64,000 bases of DNA from Armatimonadota bacterium (GCA_027451905.1 DAIDHV010000003.1:372001-436000), one strand, 5' to 3'. Numbered from the stretch's first letter, positions 25,690-35,342 are shown. Numbers and translations are program-made. The notes: generated by a model not told the origin, from the letters alone.

Positions 25690-26928
25690 ATGTTAACCAA
25701 CACCCTTAATGAGAAGACTCAACAGCCGTATAATGATAGGGTGAAATCAGTCCTTTACAACCGAATCCTCATTTTTCTGGGATTCCTTGGGATATTTGAC
25801 AGCGGAGTCTTAACAATCGCCGCGTTTTTTGGCGGCAACGTTCCGTGCGGTCCTCTTCATGGCTGCGAGGTCGTTGCTCAAGATCCGACTTCGCATCTCC
25901 TGTTAGGGGTGCCCAACGCCTTTATCGGACTTTTAGGATACGCGCTGCTCACTTTAATCGCTTGCGCAAGAGAATACGTTGGTTTCGACGATCCAAACCT
26001 GACTAAGGCTGCCATCGCGTTTTCTGGAATTGGGTTCCTAGTCAGCATTGGCCTTCAGTACCTTGCCTTCTTCCGTATCAAAGCTTTCTGCCCTTGGTGT
26101 TTCACTTCGGCAGTGGATATGACCCTGACCCTCGTGTTCACTTTGATGCTCGCTAAAATTGTCATGAAGAAGCCAATCGAAGTAGAGGGCCAGCCGCGAC
26201 CGTCTGAACCTAGCCCTAAGGTTAAGCCGAGCTACATTGTGCCCATCCTTGCGGTGGTTACTTTTGGAGGGCTAGGTTACGAAGCGATCTCTATGCAGGG
26301 TCAAGGAGCCATTGTTGTTGATACCCCTCAGCAACTGATCACTCAGATGGAAGATCCCAGCGGTCACGTCATTAATCCTGGTGGCAAAGTTACGGTTGTT
26401 GAGTTTGGAGATTTGGTGTGTCCATTTTGCCATGAGCTTTATCCACAGGTGGAAAACATCGTGAACCAGTCTCATGGCCAAATTCGGTTTATCTTCCACA
26501 ACTTTCCGCTTTACACTAATCCTGAGCACAAAGATGCATTGCCAGCCGCCTTCTTGAGCGAGATCTTAAATGAGAAGGGACAGTTCTTTAATTTTGTCAA
26601 TGCGGTTTACACGACTCCGCCCGATAAAAAGACAAAAATGGTGACCCTGGACCAGATTTTTAATATATGTTCGAGTTTGGGCTACGATCCTACAAAGCTT
26701 CAAGCGAGGCTTGTTGCCATGGCTCAGAACCCCAACAACACGGATCCTGCGTTTCTTGCCGTGAAGAAGGACCTTGCCCTTGCCGCCAAATTGGGGGTTG
26801 ATGCCACTCCGACCTACTATGTTTTTGCACCGGGCCAGCCAGAAGAAATGGCTCAAAACGATTCGATTCTTAAGATTCTAGCGGAGCCTGCCATCCACAA
26901 GTATTGGGGTTCACCAGCTAAGCAGTGA
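25690..26928 (+). CDS. VKOR-DsbA fusion, disulfide bond formation
   Basis: 412 residues. The N-terminal vitamin K epoxide reductase domain has several membrane segments (from about 20 to 160, plus one near 182-200), the loop cysteines Cys53 and Cys59 and the active-site CPWC (134-137). The C-terminal thioredoxin-fold domain (about 225-405) has CPFC (244-247) and the cis-proline loop ATPTYYV. VKOR reoxidises the DsbA-like domain with quinone, so the protein is a self-contained oxidative folding machine at the outer face of the membrane, in line with the many secreted proteins. ATG 25690 or GTG 25741 may be the start. Its stop overlaps the mnmA start. Confidence 0.93.
   Translation: MLTNTLNEKTQQPYNDRVKSVLYNRILIFLGFLGIFDSGVLTIAAFFGGNVPCGPLHGCEVVAQDPTSHLLLGVPNAFIGLLGYALLTLIACAREYVGFDDPNLTKAAIAFSGIGFLVSIGLQYLAFFRIKAFCPWCFTSAVDMTLTLVFTLMLAKIVMKKPIEVEGQPRPSEPSPKVKPSYIVPILAVVTFGGLGYEAISMQGQGAIVVDTPQQLITQMEDPSGHVINPGGKVTVVEFGDLVCPFCHELYPQVENIVNQSHGQIRFIFHNFPLYTNPEHKDALPAAFLSEILNEKGQFFNFVNAVYTTPPDKKTKMVTLDQIFNICSSLGYDPTKLQARLVAMAQNPNNTDPAFLAVKKDLALAAKLGVDATPTYYVFAPGQPEEMAQNDSILKILAEPAIHKYWGSPAKQ
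25706..25734 (+). promoter_or_regulatory. Possible promoter inside the 5' end of the VKOR-DsbA frame
   Basis: TATAAT at 25729-25734 is a perfect -10 hexamer. A weak TTAATG (25706-25711) lies 17 bases upstream. The predicted transcription start falls near 25741, exactly where an in-frame GTG opens the conserved part of VKOR-DsbA, so a leaderless or near-leaderless mRNA is possible. The evidence is a single hexamer. Confidence 0.3.
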
Positions 26929-28028
26929 CAAAGAACCAGAAAGTCTTAGTGGCAATGTCGGGGGGCCTTGACAGCAGTGTCGCTGCTGCCGTCCTTAAGC
27001 AGCAGGGCTACGAAGTTATCGGCCTGACGATGCAGATTTGGCAGGAAAGCCAGAGAGACCCGCGTCATGCAGGCTGCTGCTCGCTTGGAGCGGTTGAAGA
27101 TGCAAGACGAGTGGCAGCCACTCTTGACATTCCTCACTACGTGGTGAACCTAAAAGAAGAATTTAAGGCTTCTGTGATCAACAAGTTTGTAGACGAGTAT
27201 TCCAAGGGAAGGACCCCAAATCCGTGCGTGGAATGCAATCGGCATGTTAAGTTCGAACTGTTGTTAGAAAAAATGGAGGCTTTTGGCTGCAACAAGCTAG
27301 CTACCGGCCATTATGCCAGGGTCCACCAAGATCAAGACTTCCTGAGATTTCGCCTCCTTCGCCCTCTTGCCAAAGATAAGGATCAGTCTTATGTGCTGTA
27401 TATGCTTGGGCAAGAGCAGCTCTCGAAGACAATTTTTCCAATGGGTGAATTCCGGAGCAAAGCAGAAGCCAGGGAACTTGCACGAAGCTTAAATCTCTGC
27501 GTGGCGGATAAGCCAGAAAGCCAAGATATCTGTTTTGTGAGTGAGTCAGGAGGCTATAAAGAGTTTCTTAGGAAGGCAAGGCCAGAATTATTGCAGCCTG
27601 GTGAGATCGTGACTGCGGAAGGTCAGAAAGTTGGCGAACATGAATCTCTTGCCGATTTTACAATTGGCCAGCGTCGGGGAATTAGGATTGCTTCGAAGCA
27701 ACCACTCTACGTTTTGCAGATTTTGCCAGAAACGAACACGGTAGTTGTGGGAGAATCTCATTCATTACAAGCTTCCGAGGTTTGGCTGGATGAGGTCCTC
27801 TACCCAGCCGACGCGGTACCCAGCGAGGGGCTAGAGGTTGTTGCGAAGATTAGGTACAACATGGAGCCGCAGACTGCAGAATTCTACGGTGGCGCCAGCC
27901 CCCATTTGGTCTTCAAGAGCCCAGTTCGAGCAGTGACCCCTGGGCAGATTGCGGTGGCTTACCGAGGCGAGGAAGTTGTTGCAGGTGGAATCATCATGGG
28001 GCAAAATAATCAGAAAGTTGGGATTTAA
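26925..28028 (+). CDS. mnmA: tRNA-specific 2-thiouridylase MnmA
   Basis: 367 residues with the PP-loop [15 protein letters not shown], the catalytic cysteine region [24 protein letters not shown] and the second cysteine in PESQDICFV. It thiolates U34 of tRNA Lys, Glu and Gln. The GTG start at 26925 overlaps the VKOR-DsbA stop (GTGA), so the two are translationally coupled. With miaB across the divergent junction, two tRNA-modification genes flank the disulfide gene. Confidence 0.95.
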   Translation: MTKNQKVLVAMSGGLDSSVAAAVLKQQGYEVIGLTMQIWQESQRDPRHAGCCSLGAVEDARRVAATLDIPHYVVNLKEEFKASVINKFVDEYSKGRTPNPCVECNRHVKFELLLEKMEAFGCNKLATGHYARVHQDQDFLRFRLLRPLAKDKDQSYVLYMLGQEQLSKTIFPMGEFRSKAEARELARSLNLCVADKPESQDICFVSESGGYKEFLRKARPELLQPGEIVTAEGQKVGEHESLADFTIGQRRGIRIASKQPLYVLQILPETNTVVVGESHSLQASEVWLDEVLYPADAVPSEGLEVVAKIRYNMEPQTAEFYGGASPHLVFKSPVRAVTPGQIAVAYRGEEVVAGGIIMGQNNQKVGI

Positions 28029-28138
28029 CAACCACGAATTTTGTCCTAATTATCAGGTAAGGTGCTAGACTACTATTACCGAAAACAAGAATGCGGAATG
28101 AAAAGCAAGATCAATTTGCTTTTCTAAAGGATAAAGAA

Positions 28139-28372
28139 ATGAATAACGAAAGTGATGGAAACAATTTGGTATTTTTACTGGCCGGTTTTGGGCTCGGTGC
28201 AATTATTGGCGCCGCTGCCGGTTTGATGTTTGCGCCTAAGCCAGGAAGCGAGCTGCGAGATGACGTTTCAGACCGAGTCAAGGAATTAAAAGGGAAAACC
28301 CAAACTTGGCTTAATGAGCAGCGCAACAAGAGCACTTCGGCTCTAGCTTCTCCCGAGGAAGTTGGCGCTTAA
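28139..28372 (+). CDS. YtxH-like small membrane protein
   Basis: 77 residues from ATG 28139, with AAAGGA seven bases upstream. One glycine-rich membrane segment (LVFLLAGFGLGAIIGAAAGL) is followed by MFAPKPGSELRDDV and a charged helix, the YtxH/gas-vesicle-like pattern often seen in stress-related small proteins. An in-frame ATG at 28091 would add 16 residues and lacks a better site. The permease gene starts 16 bases after the stop. Function unknown. Confidence 0.75.
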   Translation: MNNESDGNNLVFLLAGFGLGAIIGAAAGLMFAPKPGSELRDDVSDRVKELKGKTQTWLNEQRNKSTSALASPEEVGA

Positions 28373-28388
28373 GGGCCGATAATCAAGC

Positions 28389-29597
28389 GTGGTTGGTTGG
28401 AGAATCGCTCTATGGGCGGCGCTAGTCATTGGCGCCCTCGTCTTCTTGTTTTTAGTCAGAGCAATTCTCCTTCCGTTCCTCGTTGTCTTCATTATTGCAA
28501 GCGTCCTTGAGCCGCTTATACGTAAACTACGGTACCGAGGGTTTTCCCGAGGGGTCGCGGTTCTTTCGATTCTTGCCCCCTTTTATCTGGTTTTGGCGGG
28601 AGTCATTGCCTTTGTTGGGCCACGTATCGCTAACGACATTTCTGGACTCTCTTCTGGCATCAACTCGATTGCATCAACCCTATCGGAATCAACCGATAAC
28701 ACCAATTTCTTTATCAAATGGAATCCAGTCGTTGAAGCTCAGCAAAGTACTGGCATTGATGCCAGCATCGACAAGTTCTTAAAATCTGTACGGGGACCTC
28801 TTGAAAAGGTGGGCTTGCCCTCAACGCGGCAAGAGATCATGCAAGAGTACGTTGAGCCTAATAAGACTCAAATTAATCATGCGATCAAAAACGGGGCTCT
28901 TTCCTTTTTTGGAATCTTAGGATCGGTTGCTCAGAAGGGGTTTTCCTTGCTCATCGTGGTTGTGGGCGTGCCGATGCTGCTGATAGACCTCGAGAATTTT
29001 AAGCAGCAGTATCCTCGATGGATCCCACCAACAATAAGGGCCAACACCATGGCGCTGCTATCCGATATAGGGCAAGTTTTTACAAAGTATTTGCGGGGCA
29101 TCGCCACGGTGCTTGTCTTATATATCGTTTCTGCCTCCGTCATTTTATCTTTGCTCGGCGTTCCTTATTCGCTGCTCTTGGGCATCCTTTTTGGGGCGCT
29201 CTATTTGGTGCCAATCCTAGGCAACCTAACTGCCTATTCAACACTTTTACTAGTTGTTGGATTGACCGGAACCACCGGAAACTTGCTTTTTCACGTCCAT
29301 TCGCCCTGGATCTATGCAATTATTGTCACCGGAATTTACATGGTTATGGGGCTAAGCTTCGATCAAATGCTGTACCCAACTCTTGTTGGCAGTGCGGTAG
29401 GTTTAAGCGGAATTGTCAGCTTGTTTGTCATCGTCAGCGGAGCCGCTCTCTTTGGCATAGTCGGGATGATTGTTGCCTTTCCCCTTGCTGGCTCGGTGAA
29501 GATTATAATTGATCGAGTGTTGAGGTTCTCAACATCTTCCCAAGAGTCTTTAGCATTGCCTCAAATTCCGTTGCGCCACCGGCAGTCTAACGCCTAA
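28389..29597 (+). CDS. AI-2E transporter family membrane permease
   Basis: 402 residues with about eight hydrophobic segments in the arrangement of the AI-2E transporter family (PF01594): an N-terminal pair (WRIALWAALVIGALVFLFLV, LPFLVVFIIASVLEPLI), a soluble helical insert at about 90-180, then the C-terminal group including GVPYSLLLGILFGALYLVPILG. Despite the family name, members transport varied small molecules or act as sodium/proton antiporters; the substrate is not predictable. Start GTG 28389, close behind the YtxH-like gene. Confidence 0.8.
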   Translation: MVGWRIALWAALVIGALVFLFLVRAILLPFLVVFIIASVLEPLIRKLRYRGFSRGVAVLSILAPFYLVLAGVIAFVGPRIANDISGLSSGINSIASTLSESTDNTNFFIKWNPVVEAQQSTGIDASIDKFLKSVRGPLEKVGLPSTRQEIMQEYVEPNKTQINHAIKNGALSFFGILGSVAQKGFSLLIVVVGVPMLLIDLENFKQQYPRWIPPTIRANTMALLSDIGQVFTKYLRGIATVLVLYIVSASVILSLLGVPYSLLLGILFGALYLVPILGNLTAYSTLLLVVGLTGTTGNLLFHVHSPWIYAIIVTGIYMVMGLSFDQMLYPTLVGSAVGLSGIVSLFVIVSGAALFGIVGMIVAFPLAGSVKIIIDRVLRFSTSSQESLALPQIPLRHRQSNA

Positions 29598-29637
29598 GCA
29601 CGATCACCAGAACTTGGGCTTGGTGCAGTTTGCTCTT

Positions 29638-31845
29638 TTAGATTTGGGTTGCCACAGGTTGGCTTTTAGCCTGTTCAATCAAAGATTTAATTCTGATGCC
29701 AAGGTCCTTGGCACCTAATATGATGGTTCTTGGCCCGGAAGAAAGGGAAGCTTCTAGCTCGATGGGATCAACAACAAGAAAGTAAGACTTTTCTTCGGTC
29801 TTAAGCAAAAGCTGGCTTTCTTGGACATTAACTTCGAGCACCTCTTCAATTGGAATTTTGAGCTTTTTGAGTAACGATCCAAAGGAAATCTCGGTATGAG
29901 TGACAACCAAGACCGACGACTCTTCTTTCTCTTGAACTAACGTCGCGGTACCCCTCCAAATGGTTCCTTTTTCGTCTATGCCAAGGTTTCCACTGCGGTA
30001 TTCACGAAGCAGAGCCGCATCAAATCGATCATAAAATGAGGGCTCTTCAGCCACGGTTGGCAAATTGTGGGCCAATCGGTGCCAATCTTCAGGGGTGTTG
30101 ATTTCATCGGTGTGGGAACGAAGGGCGATGGACGAGGTTCGAACGAGACGCCATAAATTGCCTTCAAGATCAAACTCGGTCCCACAGGCGGTGCAGGTCG
30201 GGCCCGGGTGAGGACTTATTTTACCTGCTCCTACCCATCGACTTTGTTCCAGAGTCAGGTGGCGACCTTGAAACCGATCGACAAATCCGTAAGGGTCTTC
30301 ATAGGCGCCAAGGAGGGTGAAGGAATCGTCGTCAATGTAGTAGTCTGCCTCGCAAGCCGTGCAGTAGTGAGTGCCAACGCCGGGATCCAGATTGGCGGCG
30401 ACTCTTGACCACTCTTCAGGAAAAAGCGTTTTGTGCTCATGAAGCTCAATAGGAGGGAACACACGGCCCCATCTGCCATCTACAAGGATGTCAAAAATCG
30501 CCTCACAAGAGTCGCACAGAACGACTTGCTTAGTCCTGCCCGAGATTTCTTGCCACTCTTGCCAGCTGTGGGTTTCTCCGATCCGGTCTGAGTCTTTTGG
30601 ATCATCGGCAAGGGTCCAAATTTCACCTGCACAACTCAGAACCGAACCGCAGCCTTTGCAGCAAGCTTCTACTGACTTATGGATGAAGCCTCTGCTTCTT
30701 AGCTTTAGGGCGTGAACCGAGCAAATAGGGCAAATGGACTCGTGCTGAACGTTGTCCAAAATCTTTAAGACGCCGGTACGGCAAACGGGGCAAGCCAAGG
30801 GATGCAGGGCCCGCTTTTTGATAGTGCCTTTTCTGCAGACGGGACAAGCATCTTTTTTGAGGGGCTTTGGATCGGATAAGACTTCCCCGCAGCAGGGACA
30901 CTGTTTTTTGTAGGGCTTTAACTTCTTGAGATGTGCGGTTCGATGATCAAAGTCTTCGATGGTGAGGGCCGAAGCAGGGGTGGCACCTCTTCGTAGTATC
31001 GAGGCAAACTCGGCCATGGTGGCGGGACGATCTTCGAAGCGCAAGTTCAGGCCAGCCTCAATCGCTTGAGCCAGAGATTCTCTAACCGAAGGCCGAACTT
31101 CCTTGAGAGGAGGCAAGCGAACCCCGTTCATTCTGTCTCCAACCGAAGGAGGAGCGTTGCCAACTAAGGCAAAATAGGCGGTTGCCGAGAGGCTGTAGAT
31201 ATCGGTGGCAGGGCCCCTGACTCCGAGCTCGCTAAACATTTCAAGAGGCGCGTAGCTGGGAGTAAAGATCGAGGTTTGAGAATCTGTTTTATCGGCGTGC
31301 CACTCTCGTGCGGCTCCAAAATCGATAATCACGGGAGCTTGCTTAGGTCGAATCAAGATATTGCTAGGCTTGATGTCTCGGTGCAAAATTCCTTTTTGGT
31401 GAACAGCCTCAAGGGTCTCTGCAATGTCAAGCAGTGTTCTGATCAAAGTGGGCTCATCTAAGGGACCAAATGTTTTTACCCAAGCCTCCAGAGAGCGGGC
31501 GGTTGGATAGTACTCAGTAATGAAGGCCGCTGTTCCATGATCGCTGCTGACGGCCCGAATTTTGGGAATGCAGGGCAGATTTAAATGGCTCAGAGACTTG
31601 GCTTCTTCTAAAAAACGCTGTCGCAGGCGATGGGCAGCCGAGCTTCCCAGTTCTTCAAGGTGAATGACTCCGTGTTCATCCCTGCGGACCCCCAAAGGCG
31701 CCAACTCTTTAATAACCACATCATCCTTGCGGAGCTGATCTATGGCTCGGTAGACAATTCCAAATCCACCCTGACCAAGAACTTCGATAATCTGGAAGCG
31801 GTCTTGGATCAGAGTCCCAGCGGGCAGAGGAACTGGTTTCACCAT
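29638..31845 (-). CDS. Ser/Thr protein kinase with eight CxxC zinc-knuckle motifs
   Basis: 735 residues. The N-terminal kinase domain (about 15-290) is complete: LGQGGFGIVY loop, Lys46 in VVIKEL, HRDIKPSN (155-162), DFG (175-177), and an APLE-like SYAPLEMF. It is followed by a region with eight CxxC pairs at 316, 334, 352, 372, 396, 444, 495 and 551, spaced like zinc ribbons, and a compact C-terminal beta-rich segment (about 610-715). No transmembrane helix is evident, so it is probably cytoplasmic, unlike classical PknB with external sensor domains. Zinc or redox sensing by the ribbons is inference. It is transcribed divergently from a secreted protein gene; no phosphatase is adjacent. Confidence 0.85.
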   Translation of the reverse strand: MVKPVPLPAGTLIQDRFQIIEVLGQGGFGIVYRAIDQLRKDDVVIKELAPLGVRRDEHGVIHLEELGSSAAHRLRQRFLEEAKSLSHLNLPCIPKIRAVSSDHGTAAFITEYYPTARSLEAWVKTFGPLDEPTLIRTLLDIAETLEAVHQKGILHRDIKPSNILIRPKQAPVIIDFGAAREWHADKTDSQTSIFTPSYAPLEMFSELGVRGPATDIYSLSATAYFALVGNAPPSVGDRMNGVRLPPLKEVRPSVRESLAQAIEAGLNLRFEDRPATMAEFASILRRGATPASALTIEDFDHRTAHLKKLKPYKKQCPCCGEVLSDPKPLKKDACPVCRKGTIKKRALHPLACPVCRTGVLKILDNVQHESICPICSVHALKLRSRGFIHKSVEACCKGCGSVLSCAGEIWTLADDPKDSDRIGETHSWQEWQEISGRTKQVVLCDSCEAIFDILVDGRWGRVFPPIELHEHKTLFPEEWSRVAANLDPGVGTHYCTACEADYYIDDDSFTLLGAYEDPYGFVDRFQGRHLTLEQSRWVGAGKISPHPGPTCTACGTEFDLEGNLWRLVRTSSIALRSHTDEINTPEDWHRLAHNLPTVAEEPSFYDRFDAALLREYRSGNLGIDEKGTIWRGTATLVQEKEESSVLVVTHTEISFGSLLKKLKIPIEEVLEVNVQESQLLLKTEEKSYFLVVDPIELEASLSSGPRTIILGAKDLGIRIKSLIEQAKSQPVATQI

Positions 31846-31905
31846 CAGGCTGTTATTAATGACGCTCCTTCACAATAGAAAATGTATTCTTCATAGTAAC
31901 AGGTT

Positions 31906-32709
31906 ATGGTTTTTGTCGCACTAGCCCTTCTCACTCCTCAAGCGGTTGGATCAACTGCAATAGCCTACAGTTTTCATAACGCTAAAACTCTTCAAATTTC
32001 AACCCTAATGACTTTTAGCGGAGACATCCCTATTTTAGGAGGGCAAAAAGGAGATGCGACTGCAAGCCTAGAATTCCACGTTCACAAGCTAGCGGATACA
32101 GGTAAGAAATTGAAGTTTAGTGAAGAGCTGACTCAATTTCATGTTGAGTTTAATCAAACGGTTTTGCCAATATCAGTCCAAGACGCCGTCAAATACTTTC
32201 CCAAAACTAGCTTTGAGTTTGACTCGGGCGGAACTTATAGGGCTCTCTCTAGCCCTCCGAAAAAGGTTCCTGTGCAGTTGCCAGGGCTTAGCTTGGTTAA
32301 TGTGCCAAGAATAAGCTTTTTACCCCTTCAGCTACCAGTTGGCTTGGGACCGAAGGGCTCTACTGGCGTGTACTCAGAGAAAGTCAACGGAGGGGTTGCA
32401 CGATTTAGACTGACAATTGGCGACTCGGCACCAATGGGAACCGCAATCAATTTCACCTATTCCTTTGAAAGAATTGGCTTGGAAGATGCAGCCGAAATGT
32501 TGACCACCAACCGAAAGGACGCGGTTAGCAAAGTTGCAATGACCGACCATGGAAAGGGTCTTGCCGTGTTCTCACCAAGTTGGGGCGCAATTATCAACGT
32601 TCAAATGTCAGATAAGGCTCAATACAAGGTTGTGAACCTATCGAGTCATAAAACAACTTATCGCCATCTCGTCAGAAAAGTTTTCATTAACGTTACGCCT
32701 CAAAGTTGA
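31906..32709 (+). CDS. Secreted protein of unknown function
   Basis: 267 residues starting MVFVALALLTPQAVGSTA, a probable short signal peptide without a strong basic N-terminus. The mature part is beta-rich with no cysteine and no recognised motif. It contains the segments FSEELTQFHVEF and GTAINFTYSFERIG. General style (small exported beta-rich protein) is like the proteins at 38324, 51174 and 52041, though I could not align them clearly. Divergent from the kinase gene, with 60 bases between. Confidence 0.65.
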   Translation: MVFVALALLTPQAVGSTAIAYSFHNAKTLQISTLMTFSGDIPILGGQKGDATASLEFHVHKLADTGKKLKFSEELTQFHVEFNQTVLPISVQDAVKYFPKTSFEFDSGGTYRALSSPPKKVPVQLPGLSLVNVPRISFLPLQLPVGLGPKGSTGVYSEKVNGGVARFRLTIGDSAPMGTAINFTYSFERIGLEDAAEMLTTNRKDAVSKVAMTDHGKGLAVFSPSWGAIINVQMSDKAQYKVVNLSSHKTTYRHLVRKVFINVTPQS

Positions 32710-32726
32710 TCCTTAAAACTAGCGGT

Positions 32727-33977
32727 TTAGCGCGTATTTTCTAAGAACAGGTCGGGATAAGTGAAGGTAGGATCGGTGGAACCTCCGTCATCAAGCCCGT
32801 TTTCTCCCGCGCTGTAAAGGAGAAACCCGTGTTGGCTGGGAACATAAAAGAACGGCTTGCCGGTAAATGGATCGGTTCTCGTCGCTGTGTCGGCCACGCT
32901 CAATGTTGGTGGTGGAGCGTGTCCTGTTTTTATTTGCACTTCTAATAGGCAATAAAGGATGAGCAATCGAGTTCTTGCCAACGTTGCATCATCAACCTGA
33001 AGCCAAGAATTGCCGGTTGTCATCAGGTAAGCCGCCAGCTCTTTCCAGGGAGCTGCGGCTGTGACCTTGTACTTCAACGGAGCCGCTCGCTTTGATGTTG
33101 GGAAATTTGCATTAGCTTCCAGCCAACTGGATTGCTGTTTGGCTTGATTAGCAAGATGGGTAAAGAAATTGATTTGGGAGGCAGAATTTTCGGACTGAAG
33201 GTGAACCAGAGCGCTTAAAGACAGTCTAGCTGATGGACCTAAAATCCTTGCCATGTCCTCTTGCTTGCCTTGCAGTGTGGAGTCTTGAATCGTCTCAACG
33301 ATGTTCATCAGAGTTGCCGCCTCATTTTGAACGGTCACCGATCGAGGCGGTCTCTCGGCAAGAACGCTTTGGACTCCGCTTGCCAAGCTCTCTAATTGGG
33401 AGGCTCCAAGGCTTAGCAAGTTAGTCATGAGGGCTTTTCTGACCGCATCCGCAATTTGGTCTCCAATAATGGCGTCCTGAGCGTCGCCTCCATCCAGCAA
33501 GAAACCGAGCTTGGTTCCAAGGAGGAACATTTGAATTGCGTCATCTCCATTTTGGGTTGTCAGGTCATCCAGAATGCGCCACGAGAGTACGCGGCCCAGT
33601 AGGGCAAGGCCCAAGTTGGATTGAGAAGGCGCAAATGGATTTGATACGGAAAACTGGAGTTGGCATGGGCTTTGCAGTGCGGTCTGGACCTGCAAAATGA
33701 ATGGAGAAATAGTGGCTTCCAAAGTTTTTGACTGCCTTGGCGTAAATTGAACTTGAACTAGAGAACTTCCAACCGAATCGCTGATTTGCTTTCCGATTTG
33801 AATGATCTGGCTAGCGGGACCAGGATTTTGAGTGACGGTTGCAGGGGGAGAACTATAGGTTGGAAATACAGGCGGCGATTTTTGGCCACACCCTGACGAG
33901 GTCATGAAAACCACCCCCAGTGCAAGGAGGAGGGTGCGTCTAGAACAGCTTAGGCTCAAAAAACTCAGGGATTTCAA
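32727..33977 (-). CDS. Predicted lipoprotein of unknown function with C-terminal DPFTGKP...DDGG motif
   Basis: About 416 residues from a TTG at 33977 (TGAG just upstream), giving MKSLSFLSLSCSRR, a hydrophobic stretch and SSGCGQ, a lipobox-like site. Upstream in-frame codons would overlap the divergent nucleotidyltransferase gene and add an unlikely N-terminus. The body is mostly helical. The C-terminus reads DPFTGKPFFYVPSQHGFLLY and then SAGENGLDDGG, a motif I know from secreted proteins of Planctomycetes and Armatimonadota, where it resembles the end of pseudopilin-like or general-secretion-related proteins. Function unknown; membrane anchoring likely. Confidence 0.65.
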   Translation of the reverse strand: MKSLSFLSLSCSRRTLLLALGVVFMTSSGCGQKSPPVFPTYSSPPATVTQNPGPASQIIQIGKQISDSVGSSLVQVQFTPRQSKTLEATISPFILQVQTALQSPCQLQFSVSNPFAPSQSNLGLALLGRVLSWRILDDLTTQNGDDAIQMFLLGTKLGFLLDGGDAQDAIIGDQIADAVRKALMTNLLSLGASQLESLASGVQSVLAERPPRSVTVQNEAATLMNIVETIQDSTLQGKQEDMARILGPSARLSLSALVHLQSENSASQINFFTHLANQAKQQSSWLEANANFPTSKRAAPLKYKVTAAAPWKELAAYLMTTGNSWLQVDDATLARTRLLILYCLLEVQIKTGHAPPPTLSVADTATRTDPFTGKPFFYVPSQHGFLLYSAGENGLDDGGSTDPTFTYPDLFLENTR

Positions 33978-34021
33978 AGCAGGCTCATTAAAACTACCCC
34001 GAGAGGGTAGATTATGACCTG

Positions 34022-34978
34022 ATGAACAAAGCTGTTGTCCTTGCGGCAGGAAAGGGAAGCCGGCTCTATCCGGTAACCCATCGTATTGCAAAGCCACTCT
34101 TACCGATTGCGAATCGAGTCACTTTATTGTATGCCTTTGATAGGCTCACTGAAATTGGCATAACCGACGTTTGTTTGGTGGTTGGAGAACAAAACGAACA
34201 GCAAATGAAGGAAACGCTTGGCGACGGCTCCAAGTTTGGAATTCAAATTACCTATGTTGTTCAGTCTTCGCCTCAAGGAATTGCTCATGCCCTCGGATTT
34301 GCTAAGGATTTTGTCAATAATCAGCCCTTTGTGCTTTATTTAGGTGACGCCATCTACACGGAGGGATTTCAGAAGTATGCCGACGACTTTGCAAATTCTC
34401 CGTGCGCGAATCTAAGCATCGTCAAGGCAGTTCCAGAAGCGAGTCGGTTTGGAGTTGCCGTCTTTGATGCAAATTTTCACATTTCTCAGTTAGTTGAGAA
34501 GTCGGCTAATCCTCCTTCCAACTTTGCAATGGCAGGATTTTACTTTTTTGGCCCAGAAATCTGGCAGGTTTTGCCAGACCTTCAGCCAAGTGCAAGAGGT
34601 GAGTATGAAATTACAGACGCAATCCAGATGATGGTTGACAGGCAAATGGAAGTGCGGGCCGGCGTCTATTCAGGAGACTGGTTCGATACCGGTACGCTGC
34701 ACTCCTTTTTGGATACCTCGCGGCATTTATGCGGCGGCAAATCTTTGGTGGATCCGACTGCAAGAGTCCTAGCCGCTTTGGGTGAATTTGCGGTGATTGG
34801 AGAAAATGCAATCGTGGAATGCAGAACGATTGAAAATTCGGTGGTCTTGCCAGGGGCTAACATTCGTGGCGATATCGAAATCAACGGTTGCCTGATTGGC
34901 GGATCGTGTGCGCTTTACAAGGATCTCTATAACGAAATTGTGTGGGGCAACCCCCTGGTTGAAGTGTCAGAAGACTGA
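34022..34978 (+). CDS. Sugar-1-phosphate nucleotidyltransferase (RmlA-long type)
   Basis: 318 residues. The nucleotidyltransferase fold shows AVVLAAGKGSRLYPVTHRIAKPLLP at the N-terminus, LYLGDAIY (the metal-binding Asp region) and GEYEITDAIQ with DWFDTGT. The C-terminus (about 240-310) has hexapeptide-like repeats (ALGEFAVIGENAIVECRTIE, SVVLPGANIRGDIEINGCLI). This matches long glucose-1-phosphate thymidylyltransferases of the RmlA2/StrD type, which make dTDP-glucose for surface sugars; UTP-type enzymes cannot be excluded. ATG at 34022 is four bases after the 6-bp inverted repeat CTACCC/GGGTAG region's flank (33994-34010). It ends at a bidirectional terminator. Confidence 0.85.
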   Translation: MNKAVVLAAGKGSRLYPVTHRIAKPLLPIANRVTLLYAFDRLTEIGITDVCLVVGEQNEQQMKETLGDGSKFGIQITYVVQSSPQGIAHALGFAKDFVNNQPFVLYLGDAIYTEGFQKYADDFANSPCANLSIVKAVPEASRFGVAVFDANFHISQLVEKSANPPSNFAMAGFYFFGPEIWQVLPDLQPSARGEYEITDAIQMMVDRQMEVRAGVYSGDWFDTGTLHSFLDTSRHLCGGKSLVDPTARVLAALGEFAVIGENAIVECRTIENSVVLPGANIRGDIEINGCLIGGSCALYKDLYNEIVWGNPLVEVSED

Positions 34979-35012
34979 AACTGCTTCGAAAGTTCCAGTA
35001 AAAAGCAAATCA

Positions 35013-35056
35013 AAAAAGGGACCAGCGTCCACTTGGCGCTGGTCCCTTTTTCTTTT
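35013..35056. terminator. Bidirectional terminator between nucleotidyltransferase and small lipoprotein
   Basis: AAAAAGGGACCAGCG (35013-35027) pairs perfectly with CGCTGGTCCCTTTTT (35037-35051), 15 bp with a 9-base loop. T-rich runs follow on both strands, so it ends both the 34978 (+) and 35066 (-) transcripts. Confidence 0.9.
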
Positions 35057-35065
35057 CTCCGAAGA

Positions 35066-35257
35066 TTAGTTGCCTGTTGTTGAAGATGCGGCAGGAGCAG
35101 TCGATCCTGTGGTAGCTGTTCCAGCGGTTCCAGAAGCGGCAGGTGCGGTTGTGCCGGCAGTTGAGCTCGTATCAGAGCCTGAACCACCGCTGCATCCAGC
35201 AATGATAGAAGCAGCAAAAGCTGCGATTAGCGAAAGGGCGATGATTTTCTTTGTCAT
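35066..35257 (-). CDS. Small low-complexity lipoprotein
   Basis: 63 residues from ATG 35257, with AAGAGGA four to nine bases upstream, which decides the start over an in-frame codon at 35302. MTKKIIALSLIAAFAASIIA is a signal peptide followed by the lipobox Cys (AGC). The mature 40 residues are almost only Ser, Thr, Gly, Ala and Pro, with repeated TAPAAS and TAGT units, likely a flexible, exposed tail. A good promoter lies upstream and a strong terminator downstream, so it is an independent, probably well-expressed unit. Function unknown. Confidence 0.75.
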   Translation of the reverse strand: MTKKIIALSLIAAFAASIIAGCSGGSGSDTSSTAGTTAPAASGTAGTATTGSTAPAASSTTGN

Positions 35258-35342
35258 TTGTTCCTCTTGATTTTCCGGCCCCCCTGAGATTGACAATTGC
35301 AAGCAATTATCAAAAACACCGAACCAGACGGGATTTTACCCG

